In this document: positions 28,413-37,931 of the stretch, one piece after another
How positions within the stretch are numbered: the first letter of the stretch is position 1
Layout of the letters: each line of letters starts with the position of its first letter
Position numbers and translations under genes: made by a program
Origin: Erysipelotrichales bacterium
Lineage (GTDB): Bacteria; Bacillota_I; Bacilli_A; Erysipelotrichales; Erysipelotrichaceae
Direction of reading: 5' to 3'
DNA: 64,000 bases
NCBI GenBank assembly: GCA_910576855.1
Contig: CAJTJP010000014.1
Span: 1-64,000, forward strand
The notes under the pieces: model-generated
Database searches by the model: none
What the model was told of the DNA's origin: nothing
The model's input: only the letters and a program-made list of their open reading frames with translations

Positions 28413-28623
28413 GCATAAATTTCATTTTTTTAATACAAGCGGAGTTAGCAACTGCTCGTCCGTATTACCCTTTGTTTTGTAGGCTACTTTAATGCTGATT
28501 CATTACCTTATACCGTAGCTTTATTGCTCAGCATCATCAAATCTCATCTTATAGGATTGCTCACCTCTGATTTTCCCTTAATCATCATTAAAGATGTCTA
28601 TTCATAATACTTATATATTATAA

Positions 28624-28675
28624 GGAAAGCCTATAGAGCTACACCTGTAATTCAGCGACACTCTATAGGCCTTTT
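28624..28675 (-). terminator. terminator after the sigma-NlpC fusion gene
   Basis: GGCCTATAGAG pairs with CTCTATAGGC on the minus strand and is followed by TTTCCTT. The loop is long (22 bases). Confidence 0.65.
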
Positions 28676-28697
28676 CACTTATTTTATTTCCCGGTGA

Positions 28698-30455
28698 TTA
28701 CCAAAAACGAAAAAATTTCACTTCTGATGCAGCAGCACAGTTATAAGTTGATATTTGAACAGTTACCATTCCCTCTTGCGGCACCTCAGCAACATGAGGG
28801 AAACCGCCGTGCACAGCCATACCGTTACCAATATAAACGCACGTATGATACACTCCCAGTGTAGAATAATACATAATCACATCACCGATTTTAAGGGATG
28901 AAACTTCATATTTTTTATAATTGCCTTTTCCCAAATCATGATACGCCTTGTATAATTGATCTGAATTCAGGCCTGCTCCCTCCATAGCTGCGGCCGCCGT
29001 ATTGATACATGATGCCTCAGCATACCAAACACTGCTCTTCCCAACAAGCTTCTTTGCCGCATTCGCTACCGCCACACCGGTCGAAGAACCGACTTCCGAT
29101 CGCTTGATTGACGGAGCAGAAAATGTATTTTGTGTCTTAACAGCCTGCTTAGGCTTTGGTTTTTTCTTAACTGTTACCGCATATGACTTTTCTGTCTTAT
29201 TACCATTTTTATCATAAGCTAAAACTCTCACCGTATAGTTACCCGGTTTATTTTTATCAACCGTATTTTTGATGATATATCCGTTCTTTACGATTGACTT
29301 ATCTTTTCGCTCCTTAATATTGCCGTCTACGGGATCTTTTACACTTTTAATGTTTTTTGACGGTTCGAAGGCCTCTCCCTCTGTAAAGGTAATCTTATCT
29401 TTTTTCAATTCAATCGTTGGTTTTTTTGTATCTTTTACACTGACATTAAATTTCTCTTCTTCATTGCGATGTATCACTCTGCCTTCATAAGTCCCGACCT
29501 CTGCATAAGAACGATCCTTCACCTTTTTAAAGTCAATTGTTACTTCAGCCAATTCACAAACTCGTTCTCTTTTGCATTGTACATAATCAGAAGGTTTAAA
29601 AGAAAATTCTGTACCGTATTCTACAGTTATCGTTGATTTTTTCAAAGTCATTAAATCGGATTCATATTGCCATATGAAATAGCCCAAAACACCGAATATC
29701 GCAACAGTTGCTGTAATCAGCCATTTAAATCCTGTTGTTCGAATAAAGCCTATCCTTTCTTTTTTCACTTGCTTTGATAGATGCTCATAAATACCGTTTG
29801 ATATCTTGCAAGTGTTTGGCAGTTTGCAATCTTTCGCTTCTTGCATAAGTACATATGCAACAAACGAAAATACAGCACTGCTGTGCAACTTAACATCATT
29901 AGCCTTTTCATAAGCCTCTACCTCATACACAAGCTTATTTTTCGCATATTTCAATCGGCTTTTTACTGTCGCTTCCGGTATCTGCAAGGCCTCGGCAATC
30001 TCTTTTCCGTTGAGCTGATCATAATAGTACATGATTAAACACATACGCTGATCATCAGGCAGTCGATCAATGATTTCCATAACCATTCGCTGCTGCTCTT
30101 TATAATTATGTGCTTGATCAGGTACAAATTCAATGCGCGTATCTTCAATTTCAATGTCATTGTTTTCGTCAGAAATATCGCTGAACAACATTAAGTTTTT
30201 CTTCTTTAAAAAATCCTTGCTTGTGTTTGCGACAATACAATGAAACCATTTGATAAAATGCTCATGGTCTTTCACTTTATCAAGATTCGCTAATGCTTTT
30301 ATATAGCTTTCCTGTAAAACGTCTTCCGCATCACTGTCTTTTTTCACATATCGCTTTGCAACAAAATATGCATTGTGCTGCGTTAATTCAATCAGCTGAG
30401 TGATTGCTTCTTCATCATTTTGTTTTGCTTTTTCCAACCATTGATTTTCATTCAT
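28698..30455 (-). CDS. ECF-type sigma factor fused to membrane helix, Ig-like domain and NlpC/P60-like domain
   Basis: The single 585-residue reading frame has several parts. Residues 1-90 are sigma region 2 (YFVAKRYVKKDSDAEDVLQESYIKAL). Residues ~125-178 are sigma region 4 with the helix-turn-helix LNGKEIAEALQIPEATVKSRL. Residues ~185-235 form an amphipathic stretch like the cytosolic part of anti-sigma proteins. One membrane helix lies at ~243-262. Residues ~345-430 are an Ig-like domain (PTIELKKDKITFTEGEAF ... AYDKNGNKTEKSYAVTV). Residues ~458-585 resemble an NlpC/P60 cysteine peptidase (C483, GDVIMYYS, and H537 in HTCVYIGNGMAVHGG). AGGGAGG precedes the ATG. It is monocistronic, with its own terminator. 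By architecture the sigma domain is tethered to the membrane and joined to a wall-facing module; how it is released or regulated is unknown. Confidence 0.85.
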   Translation of the reverse strand: MNENQWLEKAKQNDEEAITQLIELTQHNAYFVAKRYVKKDSDAEDVLQESYIKALANLDKVKDHEHFIKWFHCIVANTSKDFLKKKNLMLFSDISDENNDIEIEDTRIEFVPDQAHNYKEQQRMVMEIIDRLPDDQRMCLIMYYYDQLNGKEIAEALQIPEATVKSRLKYAKNKLVYEVEAYEKANDVKLHSSAVFSFVAYVLMQEAKDCKLPNTCKISNGIYEHLSKQVKKERIGFIRTTGFKWLITATVAIFGVLGYFIWQYESDLMTLKKSTITVEYGTEFSFKPSDYVQCKRERVCELAEVTIDFKKVKDRSYAEVGTYEGRVIHRNEEEKFNVSVKDTKKPTIELKKDKITFTEGEAFEPSKNIKSVKDPVDGNIKERKDKSIVKNGYIIKNTVDKNKPGNYTVRVLAYDKNGNKTEKSYAVTVKKKPKPKQAVKTQNTFSAPSIKRSEVGSSTGVAVANAAKKLVGKSSVWYAEASCINTAAAAMEGAGLNSDQLYKAYHDLGKGNYKKYEVSSLKIGDVIMYYSTLGVYHTCVYIGNGMAVHGGFPHVAEVPQEGMVTVQISTYNCAAASEVKFFRFW

Positions 30456-30966
30456 TCTTGTTTCCTCCCTTAATCTTTCTACTTTTAGCTCAACTTATTA
30501 TTCAGACAGACCTTGCATATTCTGAATTTTCTCTTGAAAAGCGATTGCTGCTTGTCTGCCTTCACCCTATTAACGATTGCCAAGAATAAAAAGATTTAAA
30601 AAATATAAAATTTATTTTTTATTAAGCAAAAGCTCTTTTATTAATTTAGAGAACCGACAATAATTGCAGGCAGGTCCAACTATGTAACTATAGTTTTCAG
30701 TATATCGATATAATACTTTTAACCCGTAAAGGTAAAATAACAGTTCAAGCATACTTCCCTGATATATCTTTTATTATACTCTGCTTATAATTCAATGTAA
30801 ATAAACTGTTCAAATAAACATGAGATATTATTAGCTATCTTTTATTTACCTTAATCACCTTGAACATACTTTAGTGATGAGACGGTATATTTCTTTCGCC
30901 GCCTCTTTTTCTTATTATACTTTTTTTCGTTAAACAGTTTCTTGCGTTAAACAATCATAAATATAA

Positions 30967-31031
30967 GGAAAAGCCCGCCAAGAGAACGATCTGCATACAA
31001 AACCTCGTACACACTGACCCTTGGCAGGCTG
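30967..31031 (-). terminator. terminator of the GH89 gene
   Basis: AGCCTGCCAAG pairs with CTTGGCGGGCT on the minus strand and is followed by TTTTCC, ~80 bases after the stop. The rest of the 30456-31109 gap is AT-rich; I see no gene there. Confidence 0.75.
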
Positions 31032-31109
31032 TTATTAATTTCTTCCTATATGATCCTTATCTGAAGCTTTAATATCCTGTACACCCTCGTTTCATCACTT
31101 CTGCAGCAT

Positions 31110-34100
31110 CTACTTCCAAGCCTTTACATGATGCTTTTTCCTATACACCGCCAAAAGCGTACCGCTCATCAGCACCAAAAACGAATTCAACAATCCATAA
31201 TCCTCAACCCCTGTATCAGCACCGGTCGTTCCGCTTTCACCCGGATTCTGTACAGGCTGATTTGGTTTAACAATAGGAGTCTCAATTACAGTCTTTTTAC
31301 TGCCGACAATACCGTAATAGGAGAAGTGCTCCACGCTGAAGCATAACGCACCATCAACGATTGTAGAGCGTACTTCTTCAAAGCTTCCATCATCCTTAAT
31401 ATAAATAACTGACAAATCTCTGCCGATCCACTCCGGCTGCAGCTTGATTCTTACAAGCATAGTCTCCTCAGCATGATACACTTCATTATTCTTTAACAGC
31501 TTGATGTCATACACATTCAACAGCTCTTTATCTATGAAGTACCGCGCATTAGAATTCATCGTTTTTTCAACCAGCTGCTTAAATAAAGCTGTTGCCTTTT
31601 TCGCCGTATTAATTACTAACAGCTTGACACCCTCCTGCATCTTTCCGGTTACGCTGATATTTTCATCTGTAACCGTTCGATAGTCCTCGAATGGCTTCAG
31701 CTTTTTAATCGCTTCATTAATCTTAGTAATACAATCATTTACTTCAGCCAATGAAACAATATCTTTCTCAGCTGCTGCCTCTGCCTTTTCAACCGCTTTG
31801 ATTAGCTGTTCCCAAGTTGAAGGTGCGTAATCCTCCGCTTTGAGTGCCTTTGCCTTAGCGATAGCCTCCTGTAACGCTGCCAAATCGGAAGGCTGAGCTT
31901 TTTTCTGTAGCTTCGCAAGTGCAGCTTCAATCGCCTTTGCCATAGCATCTACAACATCCTGCTCATTGATTTTCTTATCACGAACCACCGCATCAATTGT
32001 TTCCTCTACCGCACTGAAATCCATATAATCATTCGGATTTAAAGCCTCGGCCTTACGTATTGCTTCATCTACCTTTGTATAATCAGCTTCCTTATAGACA
32101 AGCTGTGCCATTGCATCACGCAACACATCACACGCAGTATCCACTTCATCCTGGGTTACATCTTCCGCTTTCTCGACCTGTAATGCGTTTTCCAAGGCCT
32201 GTTCAAGCAGCGTCCAGCTGTCAGCCGTATAAAGTTCTTCAGATAAATCTTTCGCCTCTGCGATCGCAGCACTCAAATCGGATGTATTCGCTTTGAATTT
32301 TTTTCCTTTGACAATCAGCTCCTGAACGGATACGGAATTCCGCTTACCGCCGGATTCTAATTGTACATCGGTCAAATACAGCTTCACATAACGTGCTAAA
32401 ACATTGTCAAGCTCATACACATCCTCATCACCCGGTAATGCGTTCGTTTTCTTTTCTCCGATTTTTGTCCATGTTTGATTATCCTCGCTGACATAAACCT
32501 CATAGTGATGCCAAATATTACCACCGAAAACCACTTGAATCTGTGAAACCTCATACAGCTTTTCTAAATCAACCACTGCCCAGCCAGGAGTGATCGTTTC
32601 CTCATACGGTTTTCCGGTTGCGCTTAAGCGGCCTGCATTCCAATGGGTATCCAAGCTGCCGTCTGTTAAGCGCTCACTGTTGCCTGAGGGATCATTGTGA
32701 GCCGTTACCGTTTTATGCAGGGCAACATTAGGAGTTGTTTTTAAATCCAACGCGACAATCGCATCGTAGAGTGCCCAATAAACGGTTCCTGCCTCATCCG
32801 GATTCGCACCGTTTTCATAAGAAGTTGTCGCATCGCTCAGCGCTGTCTCAAACGGCTTTATTGCCTCTTGAGCCGCATTATCTAAATTCAAGGTCGCCGC
32901 AAAATCAAGTAATGTTTTCAGCTGAACCAAATCAGGCAGAATACGCTCACCGTATGCACGCACCTCACCAAGCTGTAATGCCTTCGTATCATCAGCTGCC
33001 ACTACCTTGATATAGCGTGCAATCGCTGCCTCTAACGGATAATTAATACCTGCTTCATCCTCGCTTCCGGATTTCTTTTCACCGACCTTAACCCATGTGT
33101 TCTTATCATCGCTGATATAAACACTGTAGCCGCAGCTCTGCGCATTCGATGCGATATTAAGCTTAGATAATTGGAATTCACCGATCAAATCGATCATCAC
33201 TTCAGCATCTGCTCCCGCAAGCTCTAAAATCGTATCCTTATCACCGTCATTTACCGTATTGACATTTTCATTGGCAGGTGTCGCCTCACCAAAGCCCGGC
33301 AATGCGACATTTCCGATATTCGGATCAAGTTCTCCGCTGATTGCGCATTCATCTAATACACGCTGTGCAATTGTCTGAATTTCTGCCGCTGAATCCTTTG
33401 CGGTTCTTGTATAATTCTGCTTTGTTAAATTCCATTTCCAATAGACATCAAAGTAATCACTCTTTGATAAATTACCGTTGCTCACTGAGGCGTTGTTTTC
33501 TAAATTATCTGCTACACGATTCAAATATTCACTCCAAATAGCGGTATTCAAATCCTTAAAAATACCTTCATAATTGCGCCAGCCGTAATCCTTTAAGCCA
33601 CCGTGTGAATTTCGTGAGCCCCAAGAGGTAATCAGCGCCTTAGCGCCCATTTCAAAAGAATCCACCGCAAAATCATCATACGCGCTTCCTCGGTCGGTAG
33701 CCTTGCCGATCCATTCACCGCCGAGCTGCTCCTGTTGCGTCGACGCTACCTCATTCAATACATCAAAGGCATTCAGGAATTCATCCTTTAATATCTTAAA
33801 CTCTGCCACAGTATCTGTCGATCGTGCATCTAGGACCTCATTGTATTTCAATACTGCATAATTGCTTACCTGTTGACGCATGATTTCTGTAATATCATAT
33901 AAATAGCATTCACTGTCTTTAAATTTATCAAAATCCTCTAATAATAAGCGCAGTGCACTTTCCAGATTTTCCGCACCATACGGAATTGTTTGCTTTCCGT
34001 AATCCTGCGGTGCTTTAGACTTCATACCAAACAGCTCATTCGTATAGCGAACACCGTGATTATAATTGGCATTTTTCATGATATTCCATGCCGTTCGCGC

Positions 34101-37100
34101 ATTTTCCGAGGTTCCGCCGTAGCGGCGATTAATATAGCCCTGAATCCAAGTATCCAAATTGAAGCTTTCATCGGCCCATGCCAAATCAAAGATTAAATCG
34201 TACATGATCGGATTATCGTATTGTGCTTCGGAAATGATACCGAGTCCGACCATATGCTGTGAGGTCTTTCGTGCATTTTGAATATCGTTTACCATGACCT
34301 CCATCTGTCCGTGCATCGACGGATTGCCGCCGAAATTTGCCAACAAGCCCCATGCCCAGCTTGTTCCGTTAAATTCCTTCGCATCCAATTTGGTACTGCC
34401 ATAGCTTGTTTTATTGTATTTCGTCCAGGAAGCGATCGGATATTTAATCAAATCGACCACAAGGACATGATCCTCACGACGATCGCCCATGCCTTTTAAC
34501 AGGTCATTGGTCGGATTGCTTTGCCAGCCCTGTACGACCCAAACGGCATCCTTGTCATATTCCAGCATTGAATTCAATACTTCATCCGCAATCGTAGAAT
34601 CGCTTAAGCCCGCAGGGCGCTTCCCGCCTTCATGGAACGGGTCTACCGCATAGTAGTCTGAGGTTGCGCCGTATACAAACTCTTGTGCCTCATAGAACAG
34701 ACGTGCATATTCATCATAAGTTGCTGTATCTGTCGCTATCATGCTTGGACGGGTAAAGCCGCCCCAGCCGCCCTGTGCCAACAGCTGTACATCCTTTTGA
34801 TATTCGTTAAAGTTAGTCGGAACCATACCGGCATAGCCCTGTAAAATTGTCTGCATGCCCAAAGAACGTTTCCAGCGCTGTGAGGATCTTGCCAGCTCCA
34901 AGCGATCTTTCACATAGCCGTCAGGCACCGGACCGCCGAATACTTCCATGTTGTCCATAAACTGCCAAGCATAATAAGCGGGACCGCTTAACCAATCCTT
35001 GGCATCATCAAAGCTGTATCCGAAATTCATTAAGAATTTGATCCATGTTGCTTCCTGCCCTGCCAGATCAAGCACGACATTCACACCGTTTAATGCCAGC
35101 CAATCGTTTTCTCTTTGCCATTCGTCCTGTCCGAAGAACGCAAATGTATAACTCAAAGTACAGTAATTAAACGCATAACGCACCTGATACGGTGTTTCCT
35201 TTCTGATTGTCTTATTTACCTTAACGATTGCATCAGGCATTGATACTTGTTTTGTCTGTTCGGAAATATGAACATTCAGATAGTTTTTATAGTAATAGTT
35301 TAAGCCGGTAGTAAGTGATAGACCTTCATTGCCTTTGATATGAATTTTTCCGTTCTTATCACTGATTTCATACCAATCATCACTGCTTCCGTCTTTCACG
35401 ATTTCAAAGCTGAACCAGCTTCTGTACTGAGAACCGATCGTGCGATCGATGATGCCGTATACATTATCAATCGTTTCCTGATCAGAAATCACTCCTGCAT
35501 ACTGACTGTCCTCAAAAGCGGTAACCCCTAAAATTTCCTCAAGTGTTCCCTGCTTTAGGGCATCGGTATTTTTTCCTGCCGCAGTCCCGTATACTCTGAC
35601 CTCAGATAAGAATGCATTGTTTTCACCTTGCGTATATTCCATATAAACACGCACGATACGATATTGTTCTCTCTTCGCAAAGGTAATCGTATCACCGTCT
35701 TTATTCATCGGTGTTAAATCGCGTTTTTGATAAAGTCGTGTATAGTTAGTACCATCATTACTGCCGTAGATTGTATAGTTTACTTTTTTGCCTACCGGTG
35801 TAAACAGCTTCATGCCGGTAATATCATAAGCTTCCATTAAATCAATATCGACATAAGAAGGATAAAACTCTGCCTGCCAGAACGTATCTAAATTGCCGTC
35901 GGTAACACGTGCACTCTGTGTTTTAGATAAATTGGTGCGCGTTGGCTTTTGATAAGCAATATTTGCACTGTCACTCGGATCAGCCAAGGAAACCAGTGCT
36001 TCCTTTGCTGCCGCAAGCTTTTCATACATGATATGGATATCCAATCCGCTCGCGGCATCGCCTAAGCCCTCCGCCTGTGCTAATACAGCTTTTAACTCGT
36101 CCATACCTGTCTGTTCATACAGTGCTTCATCTAAGCTTTGGCATTCCTTGATCAGGTTTTCCAAACGCATTGAGTAGTCTTGATAGATACCGGTGATTTT
36201 AGCACCCTTTGTGCCGTCGGCACTTTCCTTTGTATGAACCATCAACGAAGTTTCCATGCCTTTATCAGCTACCATAAACACAGTAATTCCGCTGTATCCC
36301 GCATCCGCAATTTCTTTGATTTTTCCACTAATATCTATTTTGATATGCTTTTGTGCATCGGTTTTATTTTCGTATTCTGTTCCTTGTTTAATCACAAAAT
36401 CACATAAGAGCTTATCACCGTCATGCTTGATATCGGCATGCTTGCTATTCCAAGTAACCGTTGTTTCACTCCAGCTTGTATCGGCGGTGTAATAGAAGTG
36501 AAATGTTTGATCGCCGTTATTAAAGCCCGGATTTTTAAAAATATCAAATTCAAGGAAATAAGTGTCCAATTCATGTTGATTCAGCCATTCACTGCTCGGT
36601 ACATCAAACTTCATCATACCGATGATTTCATTATTATTCACATAGCGCTTCGCATTGATAACCTTATAGTTTTTACCGACATATTGAGTACCGTGATCTT
36701 TTGTGATATTTTCAAAATTATAGTTTGTCGTTCCTCTGTCACTTCTCACAAAAGCGTCCTCAAGCACTGAAAATTCTGCCGTTAAGCTTGTTTTCGCAAT
36801 CATCAGATTGTTATATGCCTGTGAAATTTGATTCGCATCTCCTGTAGACAAAGCGGTTTGTGCTGCTGTCAGCTGATTTTGCAGTTCCTGATAGCTTGCT
36901 GCTGTATAACCGTCAGCGCTTATCTTTTCACACGCTGTTATCAATTCCTGTAAGCGCAGACTGTTTTCATCATTATTAGATGCGATCAGCTTGGCTGTAT
37001 AGGAGCCGTCACCGCTTTCCTTACTGTGAAGCATTAAGGAAGTATCTTTTTTATCATTCGCAGCTGTAAAAACGGTAATTTCGCTCACACCGTTTTGAAC

Positions 37101-37670
37101 GAGTGCTCTTATCTTATCACTTACATCAACGCGAATTGTTTTTTCCGCATCACTTAAATGCTCATACTCCTTGTCTGCCGCAATCGTAAAATCAAAAAAC
37201 AAATCAGTTCCGGCATGAGTAATCGCTGCGGGCTTATTGTTCCATGTGATTGAGGACTCACTCCAACTGACATCATTTGTATAATAGAAATGATACGTCT
37301 GCGGTCCCCTATTGAAATCCGCATTTTTAAATATATGGAATTCAAATTCAAAAGTATCATAATGATTTGCCGCAATTTCCTCCGCTGTGGGAAGCTTCAG
37401 CTTCATAACACTCATGAGTTCTCGACCATCGGGATAATATTTTGTATTTAATACCTTATATCCCTTTCCTTCATATTGTGCACCATGTGCCGCTGTAATG
37501 GATTCATTATTATAAACCGTTGTACCTCTGTCGCTGCGTACAAACGCATCCTCACTGATCGGATATTCACCTGCAGGAGCTGCGGCAAATACCGGCTCAA
37601 TGTGAATCCCGCTGAATAACGTCGTCAGCGTTATCATGAGCGCCAATATTCCTTTCCCTATTCTTTTCAT
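31110..37670 (-). CDS. giant wall-anchored alpha-N-acetylglucosaminidase (GH89)
   Basis: The protein has 2186 residues. Order: signal peptide (1-30, cut after VFAAA); two DNRLRE/CBM96-like modules (~35-235 and ~303-505) separated by a helical spacer; a discoidin-type CBM32 (~590-725); the GH89/NAGLU N-terminal, catalytic and helical domains (~735-1460) with candidate acid/base E1014 (DPFHEGG) and nucleophile E1148 (ISEAQYDNP); two more discoidin-like modules; three or so FIVAR-type helical repeats; a domain shared with the beta-helix protein at 45.4 kb; and a C-terminal DTG, hydrophobic helix and basic tail. GH89 enzymes remove terminal alpha-GlcNAc, for example from gastric-type mucin or heparan fragments. 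The start follows AGAGGAGGAAC; an earlier in-frame ATG lies in the promoter. The upstream sensor/regulator genes are the likely control. Confidence 0.88.
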   Translation of the reverse strand: MKRIGKGILALMITLTTLFSGIHIEPVFAAAPAGEYPISEDAFVRSDRGTTVYNNESITAAHGAQYEGKGYKVLNTKYYPDGRELMSVMKLKLPTAEEIAANHYDTFEFEFHIFKNADFNRGPQTYHFYYTNDVSWSESSITWNNKPAAITHAGTDLFFDFTIAADKEYEHLSDAEKTIRVDVSDKIRALVQNGVSEITVFTAANDKKDTSLMLHSKESGDGSYTAKLIASNNDENSLRLQELITACEKISADGYTAASYQELQNQLTAAQTALSTGDANQISQAYNNLMIAKTSLTAEFSVLEDAFVRSDRGTTNYNFENITKDHGTQYVGKNYKVINAKRYVNNNEIIGMMKFDVPSSEWLNQHELDTYFLEFDIFKNPGFNNGDQTFHFYYTADTSWSETTVTWNSKHADIKHDGDKLLCDFVIKQGTEYENKTDAQKHIKIDISGKIKEIADAGYSGITVFMVADKGMETSLMVHTKESADGTKGAKITGIYQDYSMRLENLIKECQSLDEALYEQTGMDELKAVLAQAEGLGDAASGLDIHIMYEKLAAAKEALVSLADPSDSANIAYQKPTRTNLSKTQSARVTDGNLDTFWQAEFYPSYVDIDLMEAYDITGMKLFTPVGKKVNYTIYGSNDGTNYTRLYQKRDLTPMNKDGDTITFAKREQYRIVRVYMEYTQGENNAFLSEVRVYGTAAGKNTDALKQGTLEEILGVTAFEDSQYAGVISDQETIDNVYGIIDRTIGSQYRSWFSFEIVKDGSSDDWYEISDKNGKIHIKGNEGLSLTTGLNYYYKNYLNVHISEQTKQVSMPDAIVKVNKTIRKETPYQVRYAFNYCTLSYTFAFFGQDEWQRENDWLALNGVNVVLDLAGQEATWIKFLMNFGYSFDDAKDWLSGPAYYAWQFMDNMEVFGGPVPDGYVKDRLELARSSQRWKRSLGMQTILQGYAGMVPTNFNEYQKDVQLLAQGGWGGFTRPSMIATDTATYDEYARLFYEAQEFVYGATSDYYAVDPFHEGGKRPAGLSDSTIADEVLNSMLEYDKDAVWVVQGWQSNPTNDLLKGMGDRREDHVLVVDLIKYPIASWTKYNKTSYGSTKLDAKEFNGTSWAWGLLANFGGNPSMHGQMEVMVNDIQNARKTSQHMVGLGIISEAQYDNPIMYDLIFDLAWADESFNLDTWIQGYINRRYGGTSENARTAWNIMKNANYNHGVRYTNELFGMKSKAPQDYGKQTIPYGAENLESALRLLLEDFDKFKDSECYLYDITEIMRQQVSNYAVLKYNEVLDARSTDTVAEFKILKDEFLNAFDVLNEVASTQQEQLGGEWIGKATDRGSAYDDFAVDSFEMGAKALITSWGSRNSHGGLKDYGWRNYEGIFKDLNTAIWSEYLNRVADNLENNASVSNGNLSKSDYFDVYWKWNLTKQNYTRTAKDSAAEIQTIAQRVLDECAISGELDPNIGNVALPGFGEATPANENVNTVNDGDKDTILELAGADAEVMIDLIGEFQLSKLNIASNAQSCGYSVYISDDKNTWVKVGEKKSGSEDEAGINYPLEAAIARYIKVVAADDTKALQLGEVRAYGERILPDLVQLKTLLDFAATLNLDNAAQEAIKPFETALSDATTSYENGANPDEAGTVYWALYDAIVALDLKTTPNVALHKTVTAHNDPSGNSERLTDGSLDTHWNAGRLSATGKPYEETITPGWAVVDLEKLYEVSQIQVVFGGNIWHHYEVYVSEDNQTWTKIGEKKTNALPGDEDVYELDNVLARYVKLYLTDVQLESGGKRNSVSVQELIVKGKKFKANTSDLSAAIAEAKDLSEELYTADSWTLLEQALENALQVEKAEDVTQDEVDTACDVLRDAMAQLVYKEADYTKVDEAIRKAEALNPNDYMDFSAVEETIDAVVRDKKINEQDVVDAMAKAIEAALAKLQKKAQPSDLAALQEAIAKAKALKAEDYAPSTWEQLIKAVEKAEAAAEKDIVSLAEVNDCITKINEAIKKLKPFEDYRTVTDENISVTGKMQEGVKLLVINTAKKATALFKQLVEKTMNSNARYFIDKELLNVYDIKLLKNNEVYHAEETMLVRIKLQPEWIGRDLSVIYIKDDGSFEEVRSTIVDGALCFSVEHFSYYGIVGSKKTVIETPIVKPNQPVQNPGESGTTGADTGVEDYGLLNSFLVLMSGTLLAVYRKKHHVKAWK

Positions 37671-37746
37671 AATGTTCCTCCTCTCTTGCTTCATAGAAGC
37701 GAAATACTCCCTCACCTCTTGAAACCCCTTACTTTTATCCATCATC

Positions 37747-37754
37747 ATTATATC
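37747..37754 (-). promoter_or_regulatory. extended -10 promoter of the GH89 gene
   Basis: On the minus strand TGATATAAT forms an extended -10, ~75 bases before the start codon; the -35 region is weak (TATTTT). A weak -35 fits a promoter that needs an activator, such as the AraC-type regulator just upstream, but no operator was identified. Confidence 0.55.
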
Positions 37755-37878
37755 AGACTTCTTTTTATAAAATATTAGCTTTTCTTGTAAAGAATTGACC
37801 TGCGTTTTTTATCGTAGATTCAAGCACATCACATCGCTTTCAGGCACGCTGAAAGACTCAACTTTCCCTGCTGAAAAG

Positions 37879-37908
37879 CAAAAAAAGACCGCCGCATTTT
37901 GACAGTCT
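37879..37908 (-). terminator. terminator after the AraC-type regulator
   Basis: GACTGTC pairs with GGCGGTC (G-U pairs included) and is followed by TTTTTTTGC on the minus strand. It separates the regulator operon from the GH89 gene. Confidence 0.65.
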
Positions 37909-37931
37909 CTGAATCCTTTTTGCCCGTTTCA

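Noticed and set aside
30575-30630. AT-rich block upstream of the sigma fusion as a copy of the adhesin promoter block (autoregulation)
   Set aside because: Similarity needs gaps and is mostly runs of A and T; not better than chance by eye.
37671-37748. Longer N-terminus for the GH89 protein (26 extra residues)
   Set aside because: The upstream ATG overlaps the -10 box, while AGAGGAGG and a proper signal peptide mark the start at 37670.
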